Positions 1 through 11,422 of a stretch of DNA of 64,000 nucleotides are shown in pieces (position 1 is the stretch's first letter; each line of letters starts with the position of its first letter). Position numbers and translations under genes: made by a program. This stretch comes from Galeopsis tetrahit (lineage: Eukaryota; Streptophyta; Magnoliopsida; Lamiales; Lamiaceae). The stretch spans positions 14,660,001 to 14,724,000 of the forward strand of contig OY776120.1 of the NCBI GenBank assembly GCA_963675135.1, written 5' to 3'. The notes below the pieces were generated by a model, which was given only the letters and a program-made list of their open reading frames with translations, was not told the origin of the DNA and made no database searches.

Positions 1-2447
1 ACTCCTACATCATTAGGTCAGTTGTTTGGATAAGAAAAAGAAATTGACAAAAATAACATTCGAATTTTCAAGTTCATTGAGTTACCGGCTCAAGCCATCG
101 ATGTGTGGCTTAAAGTATTCAAGTATTTCAAAATATATATATATATATATATATATATTAAATTTATAATATACAAGATTTTATAAATTGAAAATAAATA
201 GAAGTCCAAGGATCGGGGATGGGCACATTCTGCACGTCAAAAAATGGCCGACGACTGATGAGCGTTGTGGGACCCACTTCTGCTAGAGGGAGGGGCTGTT
301 TGGATGCAAAACTATCTACCACATTTTCCTAGATATAAAATCAGTTAAATCTGAATTTCATTCACTTTTGGATTCGAATTTCAACAACTTACAATTAGAT
401 TTTAGACCTTTTTTTGACAAAAAAATAGATTTTAGACTTTTTATACATATAAAAAAAAGAAGCAAAAAATCCATATAGGATAAATTTAAAAGCGATAACA
501 CTGAAGCCCGACAAAACGGTGGGTGGCCACTTGGGCCCATACTAAGCTGCTACTAGCAAACTTACTTTTCGTTGGGCCCATAAGTAGTCACAGGACCTAC
601 TTAAAGCCACTTTTTTTTATATTTTAACTGGGCCGGCCCCAGTGTCGGGAATCTTAGGGAGCCCACACACTGCTTCATAAAAAAATATTATATTCTCAGT
701 GTACCCTCCATCAAAAGATCTTAGTTCTTGATCGGCTCGATTTTTCTTCTCTAGGTGTGTCGATTGAGAAATCGGTCTAGAGCCAATTTTTTTATTTTGG
801 CATAAAAGTTAGATTTAAGTGATCGTGCATATTTTTTTAAAGGAAAACGAAGCTCTAAGCAATATCCATTGTTGCTATGACATTTCATAACATACAATTT
901 TTTTTTGACTAAATTTCATCGTTTAATAAGAAAAAATTTCATATTTTTTGCTATTGTTGAATTAGGGTTCCACATTCATTGAATAAGTAAATTTGTCATG
1001 TGTCCTATTTGGGTATTAAATTATTTATGTAAGTGAGTTGTTTATTTAATTTAAGAAGTTCAATGTACTTATAAAATGAAGAGGACTTGATTTATGATGT
1101 AACAATGCATGATTTAGAAGAAACTAATGAGAAATTATCAAATTACAAAGAAAGAAAATGATTGTCAAGATTTCGCTCAAATATCGATGTCTAACTTATA
1201 CATTCTTTTTTTTTTTTTTTGAGTCTAACTTATACATTCTTGATGAAGAGAACAAATAGCTCATTTTATATTTTAAAAAACATATCATTAATATATCCAT
1301 ACACCTTGCATAAAAGACAAAATCGTAGTATTTTTTTTTATTATTAAGATACGTAATTAGACCGATATAATAATTAAACTGAATTGTCGTTTTCAGTATT
1401 TTTTAAAATATAATTATAATTAAATAATCGGAGACGAAACTGACTTAGATTAAAGAAATTCTGATATTTTATTTTTCAGTTCACATGGGGTGTCTGTTTG
1501 TAATATTATTTGATATTAAATTTAGGATCAGCTGCAATTGGCCGGAGACATTCGGATTTGTTTTCTCAAAATAGTTTTACTCTAAAATTCTAAATCTTGC
1601 ATCGATTCAGGAACCTTAATAAGTTTAGTCTGAAGCCTATTGGATGTTTGCTTGTGGTGTTTAAACTCAATTTTAATGGTGTATATACACTAATTCCACC
1701 TGTATCACTCATTATAAATATATTTAAATCACTTAAAATGTAATTGCAAATATACACTCAATTACATTTAAAAATTTATTTATTTATTTATTTTGCTTGG
1801 GGCTTAATAAATTTAGAGAGTGATGCAGCATACGTGATAAAAAAAAAAAACGAACAAGAACCAAAAATTGTTAATTCAAAAAATACTTGAATTCCGATAA
1901 AATGAAGAACGCGTCTTCAATAATATAAAATCTTCAAAAACTGTCTTCCACAAAATTTTAAAGAGACTTAAATACGAAACCCTAATATCACGGAATTCAA
2001 AAATTACACAAAAACTCCTAAACAATTAAAAAATGCAAAAATAACACACACCAAAAAAAAAAACAATAAAATGCAATTTTGACCCCTCAAACTTTAGAAT
2101 TTGGTCAAAAAGCGTCGAACATTTCAACAAATCCGTTTGTTTTATTCAGAGCATTGTTTCCACCTGAAAATGTGTGCTCACTTACAAAAATTGAATTCCA
2201 ACTCTCAAAACTTCAAATTTCAATCTAAATTCATCGAATGCTCTCGTTTCTTTAAAATTGCAGTGTCACTCATACGTGTTACATCATAAAGTCCACCAAA
2301 ATGGAAACTTACAATTATAATCGTTTTGTCCACGACTTTTAGTGATATTAATACGTCGTGGATCATATACAAGACTACAACATTGAATAACCCAAATTTG
2401 GAGAAATTGATGAAACACGTTAGTGGAATTAAATCTAATTTTAATCT
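1..2447. other. AT-rich intergenic DNA
   Basis: No supportable gene. The stretch is AT-rich, with a TA dinucleotide run near 136-158 and poly-A/poly-T runs. A 19-base phrase (GTCTAACTTATACATTCTT) occurs twice around 1189-1241, separated by a poly-T run. The short open frames here (for example 358-540 minus and 2101-2289 plus) have no recognisable domain and are of chance length for this composition. Confidence 0.7.
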
Positions 2448-3189
2448 TGTGACTGTTATCTCATAATCTTATTGTCAGCTGGTAGGATCAAACAAAATGA
2501 CTTAGGCCAAATCAGATGAGTTGAAGGTTTCAATCAGATGAGGAGGTGATGCTTAGAGTTTAGCACAATAGGTCAGATTAATAGAGTACTTCAGCAAAGC
2601 AGATCAGTAGAGTATGAAGACTATAAGCAAATTCAGCTTTTGATCAACAGAACAAAAGAGTTGGGTATCAGATGAGTAAGTAGACATCTGATCTTTTCTA
2701 GGAAAGTCTTCTGATACGAAAGTTAGTTAGTATAACTAACTGTATTACAGTTACAACTACTTGGAGGCATAACTACCATTTCAGTTCGGAAATAACAGAG
2801 CATATGGGTTGTTACAAGCAGTTGCTAACTGCTCAACAGTTCCTAACAACACTAACTACCTTTGGTCTTTATATACTCTTGTAGGTGTACATTGTAAAGA
2901 TTGATTTTGGATTGTAGTACGTTTTGTAATATTTGAGTTGTGTGAGTTCACGAGTGAAGTGAGGAAATATCTTATTCCGAGTGAATGAGTGTGTAAACAT
3001 TCTTGATCAATCAAATAAGTACTCGTCTGGTCCAGTGGATGTAGATCACATTGATCGAACCACTTAAATCCTTTGTGTGTTATTTGTCTCGTTGCTTACT
3101 TTTCGAATTACTATCTTAGCTGAGTTATTTCTTATATCTTCAAGTCTTCTACTTGGTTGGAGACGTCTAATCGACTAGGAAACTTGACA
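2448..3189 (+). repeat. 5' LTR of the Copia element (742 bp)
   Basis: It matches 10813-11417 along nearly its whole length, begins TGTGACTG and ends TTGACA, and is followed directly by a primer-binding-site-like sequence. It is about 137 bp longer than the 3' LTR because it keeps a segment at about 2525-2665 that the other lacks. A TATA-like CTTTATATAC lies at 2867-2876, which would place the transcription start in the following 30 or so bases. Confidence 0.92.
2867..2876 (+). promoter_or_regulatory. TATA-like box in the Copia 5' LTR
   Basis: CTTTATATAC, also present at the equivalent place in the 3' LTR (near 11095-11104). Conservation in both LTRs and position ahead of the putative R region suggest it is the element's own core promoter. 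Confidence 0.5.
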
Positions 3190-3210
3190 ACTGGCGCCGT
3201 CCGTGGGAAC
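3190..3210 (+). other. Primer-binding site of the Copia element
   Basis: ACTGGCGCCGTCCGTGGGAA follows the LTR end directly. The core TGGCGCCG is complementary to a tRNA 3' end of the form CGGCGCCA, as in tRNA-Asp. The match beyond the core is weak, so the tRNA identity is an inference. A second copy (ATTGGCGCCGTCTGTGGGAA) follows the internal LTR fragment at 4904. Confidence 0.6.
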
Positions 3211-3232
3211 CTGAAGTAGCTGCAGATCTAAG

Positions 3233-4693
3233 ATTGGGAATTCTACCAAGTACAACATAGAGAAGTTTACATGCACGGGAGATTTTGGGCTGTGGAAGGT
3301 CAAGATGCAGGCCCTCGTTGAACAACAAGGATTATTCGAGGCTCTCGAAGAATCCAAAGAGACTACAGAAGAGACTGTAGCAGCTGCGACTAAAAGGAGC
3401 AAGTTGCTCAGAAAAGCTCGAAGCACGATCCTACTTTGCCTTGGAGATAAGGTCTTGAGGGAGTTTGTTAAAGAGAAGATAGCGAAGGAGGTTTGGAACA
3501 AGCTTGAGAAGTTATATATGGTGAAAACTCTTGCTAACCGACTCTATTCCAAACAGAAGTTGTATGCCTTTAGAATGGGAGATGACAAACCCATTACAGA
3601 GCAGCTAGATGAGTTCAACAAGATACTTGATGATCTGGAGAATTTGGATGTCAAGCTTGAAGAAGAGGATAAGGCTCTGATCTTGTTGAGTTCTCTGCCT
3701 AAGTCCTTTGAAATCCTAAAGGACACCATCTTGTATGGTAGAAAGGAAGCAATCACATTGGAGGATGTGATCTTGGCTGTCAAGTCCAAGCTGTTGCATA
3801 ATAAGACATCTCAAGGAGATAAAAGTAGCAGTGGGGAAGGATTGGCAATCAAGGGAGGACAAAAGAAATCTGCCTCCAAGAAGGGGTCTAGTCAACCCAA
3901 GGGAGCTGATAAGGGTAAATCAGCAGTGTCAAATCAAGGGGAAGTAGTGTGCCACCACTACAACAAACCTGAGCACTTTAAGAGTACTTGTTACAAGTAC
4001 AAACAGCTTATGAGAAAATCTGGTCCTAAGAACACTGTTGATAAGAATCATGCAAATCAAACCCAAGATGATAAGGAGCAGAAAGGCTATGAGTCAGCTC
4101 AGTCCCTATCCATCACTTCCACTAAAGAGCAGCAAGATTGGATTTTAGATTCAGGGTGTTCTTAACACATGACTCCAAGAAGAGAGTGGTTTCATGATTT
4201 TAAGTATCAGAATGGAGGTTCTGTGTTGTTAGGGAATGATCACACTTGCAAAGTCAGAGGTGAAGGTACAGTACACTTGAAGATGTATGATGGAGTAGTG
4301 AGGATTCTCAAGAGGGTCAGGTATGTTCCTGAACTCAAGAGAAATTTGATATCTCTTGGTATGCTGGATTCATTGGGCTATAAATTCCAGTCAGAAGATG
4401 GAGAGCTCATAGTTTCAAAGGGGAAGCTTACTGTTCTTAAAGGTGAGAGAAGAAATGATCTCTACTTTCTTAAGGGGGGAACAATTATTAGAAGATCAGA
4501 TGTGGCAAGGGTGCAAGACAACTCAATGTTGTGGCATAGAAGACTAGGTCATGTAGGAGAGAAGGGCCTACTTGAGCTAAGTAAGCAAGGATTGCTATGT
4601 GGTGACAAGATCACAAAGCTTGATTTGTGTGAGCACTGCATTCTTGGGAAATCCAAGAGATTGAAGTTTGGGAAGAGTTCACACTCTACCAAA
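3233..4693 (+). pseudogene. Copia gag/protease fragment, first copy (truncated)
   Basis: This is the upstream copy of the element's gag. Its normal start codon is changed to ATT at 3233-3235 (the second copy has ATG at 4948), so the first in-frame ATG is at 3305. The protein has the helical UBN2-type gag region and then a zinc knuckle whose second cysteine is replaced by tyrosine (CHHYNKPEHFKSTC). It reaches the protease motif DSGCS, followed at once by a TAA stop at 4163-4165. The frame reopens (4169-4693) into the protease tail and GAG-pre-integrase region, then ends abruptly at the junction with an LTR fragment. It cannot encode a full polyprotein. Confidence 0.88.
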
Positions 4694-4903
4694 TGAATGA
4701 GTGTGTAAACATTCTTTATCAATCAAAGAAGTACTAGTCTGGTCCAGTGGATGTAGATCACATTGATCGAACCACTTAAATCCTTGTGTGTTGTTTGTCT
4801 CGTTGATTACTTTTCTGAATTACTATCCTAGAGCAGTTATTTCTTCTATATTCAAGTGTTCTAATTAGTTGGAGACGTCTAACCGATCGGAATCAACTTG
4901 ACA
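4694..4903 (+). repeat. Internal LTR 3'-end fragment inside the Copia element
   Basis: These 210 bp match the last part of the Copia LTR (2982-3189), from TGAATGAGTGTG to the ACTTGACA end, and are followed by a second primer-binding site and second gag. The fragment differs from the 5' and 3' LTRs at sites where those two agree (for example its end, GATCGGAATCAACTTGACA). It therefore probably comes from a different family member rather than from a simple local copy. Confidence 0.88.
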
Positions 4904-4947
4904 ATTGGCGCCGTCTGTGGGAAATCTGAAGTAGCTGCAGATCTAAG

Positions 4948-7206
4948 ATGGGGAATTCTACCAAGTACAACATAGAGAAGTTTACAGGCACAGGAGATTT
5001 TGGGCTGTGGAAGGTCAAGATGCAGGCCCTCCTTGAACAGCAAGGATTATTCGAGGCCCTCGAAGAATCCGAAGAGATTGTAGAAGAATCTGCAACAGCT
5101 GCGGCTGAAAGGAGCAAGTTGCTCAGGAAAGCTCGAAGCACGATCCTACTCTGCTTTGGAGATAAGGTCTTGAGGGAGGTTGCTAAAGAGAAGTCAGCGA
5201 ATGAGGTTTGGGATAAGCTTGAGAAGCTATATATGGTGAAAACTCTTGCTAACCGACTCTATTCGAAACAGAAGTTGTATGCCTTTAGAATGGGAGATGA
5301 CAAACCCATCACGGAGCAGCTAGATGAGTTCAACAAGATACTTGATGATCTGGAGAATTTGGATGTCAAGCTTGAAGAAGAGGATAAGGCTCTGATCTTG
5401 TTGAGTGCTCTGCCTAAGTCCTTTGAAATCCTAAAGGACACCATCTTGTATGGTAGAAAGGAAGCAATCACATTGGAGGATGTGATCTTGGCTGTCAAGT
5501 CCAAGCTGTTGCATAATAAGACATCTCAAGGAGATAAAAGTAGCAGTGGAGAAGGATTGACAATCAAGGAAGGACATAAGAAGTCTGTCTTCAAGAAGGG
5601 GTCTAGTCAACCCAAGGTAGCTGATAAGGGAAAATCAGCAGTGTCAAATCAAGGGGAAGTAGTGTGCCACCACTGCAACAAACCTGGGCACTACAAGAGT
5701 GTTTGTTTTAAGTACAAACAGCTTATGAGGAAATCTGGTGCCAAGAACCCTGTTGATAAGAATGAGGCAAATCAAACCCAAGAAGATAAGGAGCAGAAGG
5801 GCTATGAGTCATCTCAGTCACTTTCCATCACTTACACTGAAGAACACCATGATTGGATTTTAGATTTAGGGTGCTCTTTCCACATGACCCCAAGAAGAGA
5901 TTGGTTTCATGATTTTAAGCATCAGAATGGAGGTTATGTGTTGTTAGGGAATGATCACACTTGCAAAGTCAGAGGTGAAGGTACAGTACACTTGAAGATG
6001 TATGATGGGGCAGTGAGGATTCTCAAGAGGGTCAGGTATGTTCCTGAACTCAAGAGAAATTTAATATCTCTTGGCATGCTGGATTTATTGGGCTATAAGT
6101 TCCAGTCAGAAGATGGAGAGCTCAGAGTTTCAAAGGGGGAGCTTACTGTCCTGAAAGGTTAGAGAAGAAATGATTTCTACTTTCTTAAGGGAGGTACAAT
6201 GATTGGTAGATCAGATGTGGCAAGAGTGCAAGACAACTCAATGTTGTGGCACAGAAGGCTAGGGCATGTAGGGGAGAAGGGCATACTTGAGCTAAGTAAG
6301 CAATGATTGCTGGGTGGTGACAAGATCACAAAGCTTGATTTGTGTGAGCACTGCATTCTTGGGAAATCCAAGAGATTGAAGTTTGGAAAGAGTTCACACT
6401 CTACCAAAGGAATTTTGTACTATGTCCATTCAAATTTATGGGGGCCGGCTAGGAATCAGACCATAAGTGGTGGGAGATACTTCATGTCTGTCATAGATGA
6501 CTACTCTAGGAAGGTATGGATCACTATCCTAAAATCCAAGTCACAAGCATTTGAAAAGTTTAAAGAATGACTCACTGAGGTTGAGAATGTCTCTGGAAAG
6601 AAACTCAAACATTTGAGGACTGATAATGGGCTGGAGTTCATATCAGAAGAGTTCAATGTTTTCTACAAGAAGAAGGGAATAGTGAGGCACATAACAGTAC
6701 CAAGTACACCTCAGCAGAACGGAGTAGCTGAGAGAATGAACCAAACCTTGCTTGAGAGAGTCAAGTGCATGTTGAGCAGCTCTGGATTGCCTAAAGTATT
6801 TTGGGGAGAAGCAATGTCAACAGTAGCCTATTTGATAAACAGAAACCCGTCCTCAGCTATGCAATTCAAAACCCCAGAAGAGTTATAGTCTGGCCATTCA
6901 GCTGAGTACAAGAATTTGAAAGTTTACGGTTGTTTTGCATATGCACATGTCAAGCAGGATAAGCTTGAGCCTCGAGCCTTGAGATGTGTGTTCGTATGCT
7001 ATCATTCAGGTGTGAAAGGCAATATGTTGTGGTGCCTTGAAGTTGGGATGCAGAAGTGTATTATCAACAGAGATTTAACTTTTAATGAAAGTAGAATGCC
7101 ACTGAAAGAAGAGGCAAGTTCAAGTGCAGCAGACAACAGACCAGACGAAACACAGGTTGAGGTGGAGCATGTTGACACCAGAAGATCAACTGAAGATCAT
7201 GTTGAT
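4948..7206 (+). pseudogene. Copia gag-protease-integrase, second copy (broken)
   Basis: The frame opens at ATG 4948 with 404 uninterrupted codons: UBN2-like gag, an intact CCHC zinc knuckle (CHHCNKPGHYKSVC, near 5664-5705), then the protease site, which reads DLGCS rather than DSGCS. Later in-frame stops fall at 6160-6162, 6304-6306, 6568-6570 and 6886-6888. The HHCC end of the integrase (LGHVGEKG, CEHCILGKS), the core around VIDDYSRKVW, TDNGLEF and QNGVAERMN, and the C-terminal KVYGCFAYAHV motif are all recognisable. Coding similarity continues to 7206, where the solo LTR interrupts it. Confidence 0.9.
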
Positions 7207-8963
7207 TGACTTTGTCGTATTTTCGCACTTTTTAAAACTATACGATCCCCACAAGCGTATGGGTTCGTTAGTAGTAAGATAAGTGTCCCCAAGTATATTT
7301 TCGTTCCAAGGACTTAATTGAGTGAAAATGAGTCCATAAAGTTACAAGTTATCATGTTATTGTAGTAACTAAATGATGTTGTTTGGATTTTCGGGAATAA
7401 GCACAAAAGTAGTAAACTATATTAACTAAAGTAATGAGAACTAGTGATAAGAAATAACTAGCTATCTAACTTTCGATTGAAAGTGCAAGAGAAGTGTATT
7501 GCCTCGGGTGTTTCCGTTTTGTGAGCAATTAAGTGAACTAGTGAACCAATTACATGATTTTATGACAAATTTGGGTCAAGCTAAAGGCTATCACATAAGT
7601 GTGCAAACCCCCTCGAAAGGCGTAGGTAAACATCGTGCATTGATTAGCAATTATAGGATCTAACCAAATACCATAAGCTCCTAAGATAGTGTTGCATAAG
7701 CACTTTCAACACGGTTACTAATGCTTATGAAACGCCCTCTCACCAAACTCCTAGACGACCTCTATTTGTTTAGTGTCTAAGGTTGTCGGTCTAGCCATTA
7801 ACACCCCTCTCGGGTGAGCTAATTACTAATTAACTTCTATTCAATTGACCAAAGCTCACACTCACACTCCCAATCATGCTACCCAACTCTCGTTGCAATA
7901 AACATAATCGAACATGCTCGCTAATAGGGTTAATCAACCAAATGAATCAATCAAAGTACAACTCTAGAAACATAAGAACCCAAATTATAAGCTAATCATG
8001 CAATTAATCCACAATTACACTAAATTCTCATCAAAACATCCACACCCAAGGCAATTGAGGATTAGCCCATGGTTCTAGAAGAGAATCCCATGGCTACAAC
8101 AATAAATAACATCAAACTCATAATAAAATAACAAGAGATTGAAGAAATTAAGAAAATACCAAATTGGATTGCAAAATAGAGTAATATCACCTTAATCATG
8201 CGAATTTAGCTACAAAACGATGTAATAGACGATGCCCGATGATAATCGTAGCTTGATTTGAAGTAAAAACCACTATTCTATCTAATCTATTGAAGAAATT
8301 AAACTAAACATGAAGAACACTACTAACTATGTGTTTGTGTGTGAGAAAAATGCTTGAAAAGGAGTAAGACTCCCTTCTAAAACTCAAATTGGAGCTATTT
8401 ATAGTTGGGGTAGAAGTCTTGGACGAAATTTTCACTTAGGTCCCTCGAAAATGGAGAAAATGGCCAAAACACCCCGAAATTGATGTGACCCGGCCGGGTG
8501 GCTCCCACCCGGGCATGCCTCCCGGCCAAAATTCGAACCTCTTGGAAATGTTGCCTTGCCCGGGTGGAATCCACCCGGCCGGGTGGGTTTCACCCGGGCC
8601 AAATACGAAAGTGATGAAAATCTGCCCTTGCCCGGGTGGTTTTGACCCGCCCGGGTCGATTCTACCCGGGCATGCTTTTTCGTCTCTTCATATCTCGAGC
8701 TTCCGACCTCCGATTGACTCGATTCGTTTTTTCATTCCACTCCGTTTTTCGAGACGAATCCAACGGTGCACTCCTATTCCTGATCCAGTAAAGTATGGTT
8801 GGTGTTTTGCTCCAAATTCCCTCGTATTTCCTACAAAATCGACAAAACACAACCTTTCTCTCATTTCGGCTTAAACAATCATATTCAATGCATAATTCAA
8901 TGAAATCCACATCAAAACATGCTTCACATGTGCTCCTAAAACGTGTAAATTCCACCCGAATCA
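7207..8963 (-). mobile_element. Solo LTR, Gypsy/Athila-like, nested in the Copia pol
   Basis: The 1,757-bp unit begins TGACTTTG and ends CCGAATCA on the plus strand, flanked by TTGAT at 7202-7206 and 8964-8968. It has no primer-binding site, polypurine tract or coding region. It is related to the LTR halves at 37314-38497 and 49301-50825. Its right third is also shared with the LTRs of the intact Athila element, whose coding strand is minus, hence the orientation given. A TATA-like TATAAATA on the minus strand (8396-8403) lies next to a GC-rich U3 block (8485-8670) with CCCGGCCGGG palindromes. Open frames inside it (8485-8874, 8662-8964) are by-products of this GC-rich block. Confidence 0.9.
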
Positions 8964-8968
8964 TTGAT

Positions 8969-10691
8969 CCAGATGAGGAGGAAACAACTCATAGTGATAA
9001 TGAGCTTCATGATTATCAGTTGACTAGGGATAGAACCAGAAGATAAGTCCACCCACCTCAAAGGTATAGTCAAGCTGACATAGTATCATATGCTTTATGT
9101 GCAGCTCTTGAGGTGGAGTCTCTGGAGCCCAAAACCTATACAGAAGTCATCAGCTGCCATGACAAAGAGAAGTGGTTAGTTTCTATGGAGGAAGAATTAT
9201 TATCTCTTAACAAGAACCAGACTTGGGACATTGTTGAGAGGCCAAAAAATAAGAAGCTTGTAGGGTGCAAATGGATCTACAAAAAGAAGGTGGAGGCTCA
9301 GAGAGGTGGCAAGATTAGGTACAAGGCAAGACTTGTAGCAAAATGATTTACACAGAAGGAGGGTATTGACTTTAATAAAATCTTTTCACCTGTTGTAAAG
9401 CATTGTAACATCAAAATCTTATTGGCTATGGTTGCTCAGTATGAACTAGAGCTGCATCAGGTGGATGTGACCACAACATTTCTTCATGGGACTTTAGATT
9501 AGAAGATCTACATGAAACTACCAGAAGGGTTGGACATAGAAGATGGGGAAGACAATGTGTGTTTACTCGGGAAATCTCTCTATGGCCTTAAATAAAGTCC
9601 CAGACAGTGGTACTTAAGGTTTGATGAGTACATTTACTCAGCTGATTTTGCAAGAAGCTTGTATGACAGTTGTGTTTACTTTAGACGAGTTGGGAGTTCA
9701 ATTACCTATCTTCTGTTGTATGTAGATGATATGTTAATAGCATGGGAGTCTATTAACAAATATCAATCACGTGAAAGAGATTCTCAAAAGGGAGTTTGAG
9801 ATGAAAGATCTTGGTGAAGCTAAAGTGATTCTTGGGATGGAGATCAGCAGAGTTGAGGGTGCAATTCAACTGAGTCAGTCTACTTATCTGAGGAAGATGT
9901 TAGAGAGATTCAAGATGAATCAAGCTAAGTCAGTTTCTACACCAATTGGCCAACATCATAAGCTATCCAATCAGATGTGTCCTAAGAACAGCCAAGAAAG
10001 AGCTCAGATGAGCAAGGTTCCTTATGCCAGTGTAGTATGGAGTTTAATGTACGCTATGGTGTGTTGTAGACCAGATTTAACTCATGCAATGAGTGTAATC
10101 AGCAGATACATGAGTGATCCAGGCTTAAGTCACTGGGAGACAGTTAAGTAGTTCATGAGATATGTACTGGGAGCAGCTAAGAAAGGTCTGAAATTTCATA
10201 AGATATCAGATGAGGCAGAAGCACTTGTGGGATATGTTGATGCCGACTATGCAACCAATGTAGACACAAGAAAATCTTTAATAGGGTATGTATTCACCTT
10301 ATTTGGTACAGGCGTACAACTATATCGTGGAGGTCAATACATTAGTCCGTAGTTGCATTATCTACTACAGAGTCAGAGTACGTAGCCTTAATAGAAGCAC
10401 TTAAGGAGAGCATGTGGCTTAGAGGGATCTTAAAGGAGTTTGGTGTATCACAAAGAAGTGTGACTGTCTTTTGTGATAACCAAAGTGCAATACATTTTGC
10501 AGAGCATCAGGGGTATCATAAGAGAACTAAACATATAGATGCGAAGCTGTACTTTGTAAGAGATATTGTAGAGAAGGGGGTGGTCCGGGTTAGTAAAGAT
10601 TGCTACAGAGGAGAACCCTGTTGATGCGTTCACTAAGACATTGCCAAAAGAGAAGTTTAACTTATGTCTTAGACTTATTGGATTGCATTAA
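8969..10691 (+). pseudogene. Copia reverse transcriptase-RNase H (broken)
   Basis: This continues the polyprotein after the solo LTR. Recognisable pieces in order are KWIYKKK and YKARLVAK (RT start), QVDV, SLYGLK, the catalytic YVDD at 9719-9730, KDLGEAK..LGMEI, and the RNase H segments GYVDADYA, ESEYVAL, CDNQSAI and KRTKHIDAKLYFVRD, ending at a TAA near 10689-10691. In-frame stops occur at 9344-9346, near 9498 and 9592, at 10149-10151 and 10350-10352, and the frame shifts near 9755. No functional enzyme is possible from this copy. Confidence 0.9.
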
Positions 10692-10799
10692 TTCCTCCGA
10701 GGAGAAGGATGCTGATCCTGTGGCAGAGGAGCAGTAGTAGAGGCTATTCTTTTGAGGAGAATAGTGTTGTGTTTTGGTGGATTAATTCGGCTATGAGCT

Positions 10800-10812
10800 A
10801 AAGGTGGTGAAT
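10800..10812 (+). other. Polypurine tract of the Copia element
   Basis: AAAGGTGGTGAAT lies immediately before the 3' LTR start (TGTAAGTG at 10813), the expected place and composition for plus-strand priming. Confidence 0.6.
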
Positions 10813-11417
10813 TGTAAGTGTTATCTTATAATCTCATTGTCAGCTGATGTAGTCAGCTGATAGGATCAGACAAGATGACGTATGCCAAATCAGATGAGTT
10901 GGAGTAAGTAGTCGTCTGATCTTTTTTAGGCAATTCTTCTGATACGAAAGTTAGTTAGTATAACTAATTGTATTACAATTACAACTACTTGGAGGCATAA
11001 CTACCATTCCAGTTGGGTAATAACAGAGCACATGGGTTGTTACAAGCAGTTGCTAACTACTCAACAGTTCCTAATATCAGCAACTACCTTTGGTCTTTAT
11101 ATACTCTTGTAGGTGTACATTGTAAAGATTGATTTTGGATTGTAGTACGTTTTGTAATCTTTGAGTTGTGTGAGTTCACGAGTGAAGTGAGGAAATATCC
11201 TATTCCAAGTGAATGAGTGTGTAAACATTCTTGATCAATCAAAGAACTACTCGTCTGGTCCAGTGGATGTAGATCACATTGATCGAACCACTTAAATCCT
11301 TTGTGTGTTGTTTGTCTCGTTGCTTACTTTTCGAATTACTATTTTAGCGGAGTTATTTCTTATATCTTCAAGTCTTTTACTTGGTTGGAGACGTCTAATC
11401 GACTAAGAAACTTGACA
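10813..11417 (+). repeat. 3' LTR of the Copia element (605 bp)
   Basis: It matches 2448-3189 apart from scattered substitutions, a short duplication of the GTCAGCTGAT phrase near its start, and the loss of about 140 bp between two copies of ATCAGATGAGT that are both still present in the 5' LTR. It ends TTGACA and is followed by the target duplication AATCT. Confidence 0.92.
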
Positions 11418-11422
11418 AATCT

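Larger units (their letters stand above)
2448..11417 (+). mobile_element. Degenerate Copia LTR retrotransposon (Tnt1-94/Tork-like), with a nested solo LTR
   Basis: The element is bounded by TGTGACTGTTATC at the left and ...GAAACTTGACA at the right, with a 5-bp target duplication AATCT at 2443-2447 and 11418-11422. Domain order is gag, protease, integrase, reverse transcriptase, RNase H, which is the Copia order. It is dead: many in-frame stops and at least one frameshift near 9755 break the polyprotein. A 1.7-kb direct duplication (LTR end + gag + start of pol) and a 1,757-bp foreign solo LTR enlarge it to 8,970 bp. Homology to Tnt1-94-type proteins is judged by eye from conserved motifs, so clade assignment is less certain than superfamily. 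Confidence 0.93.
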
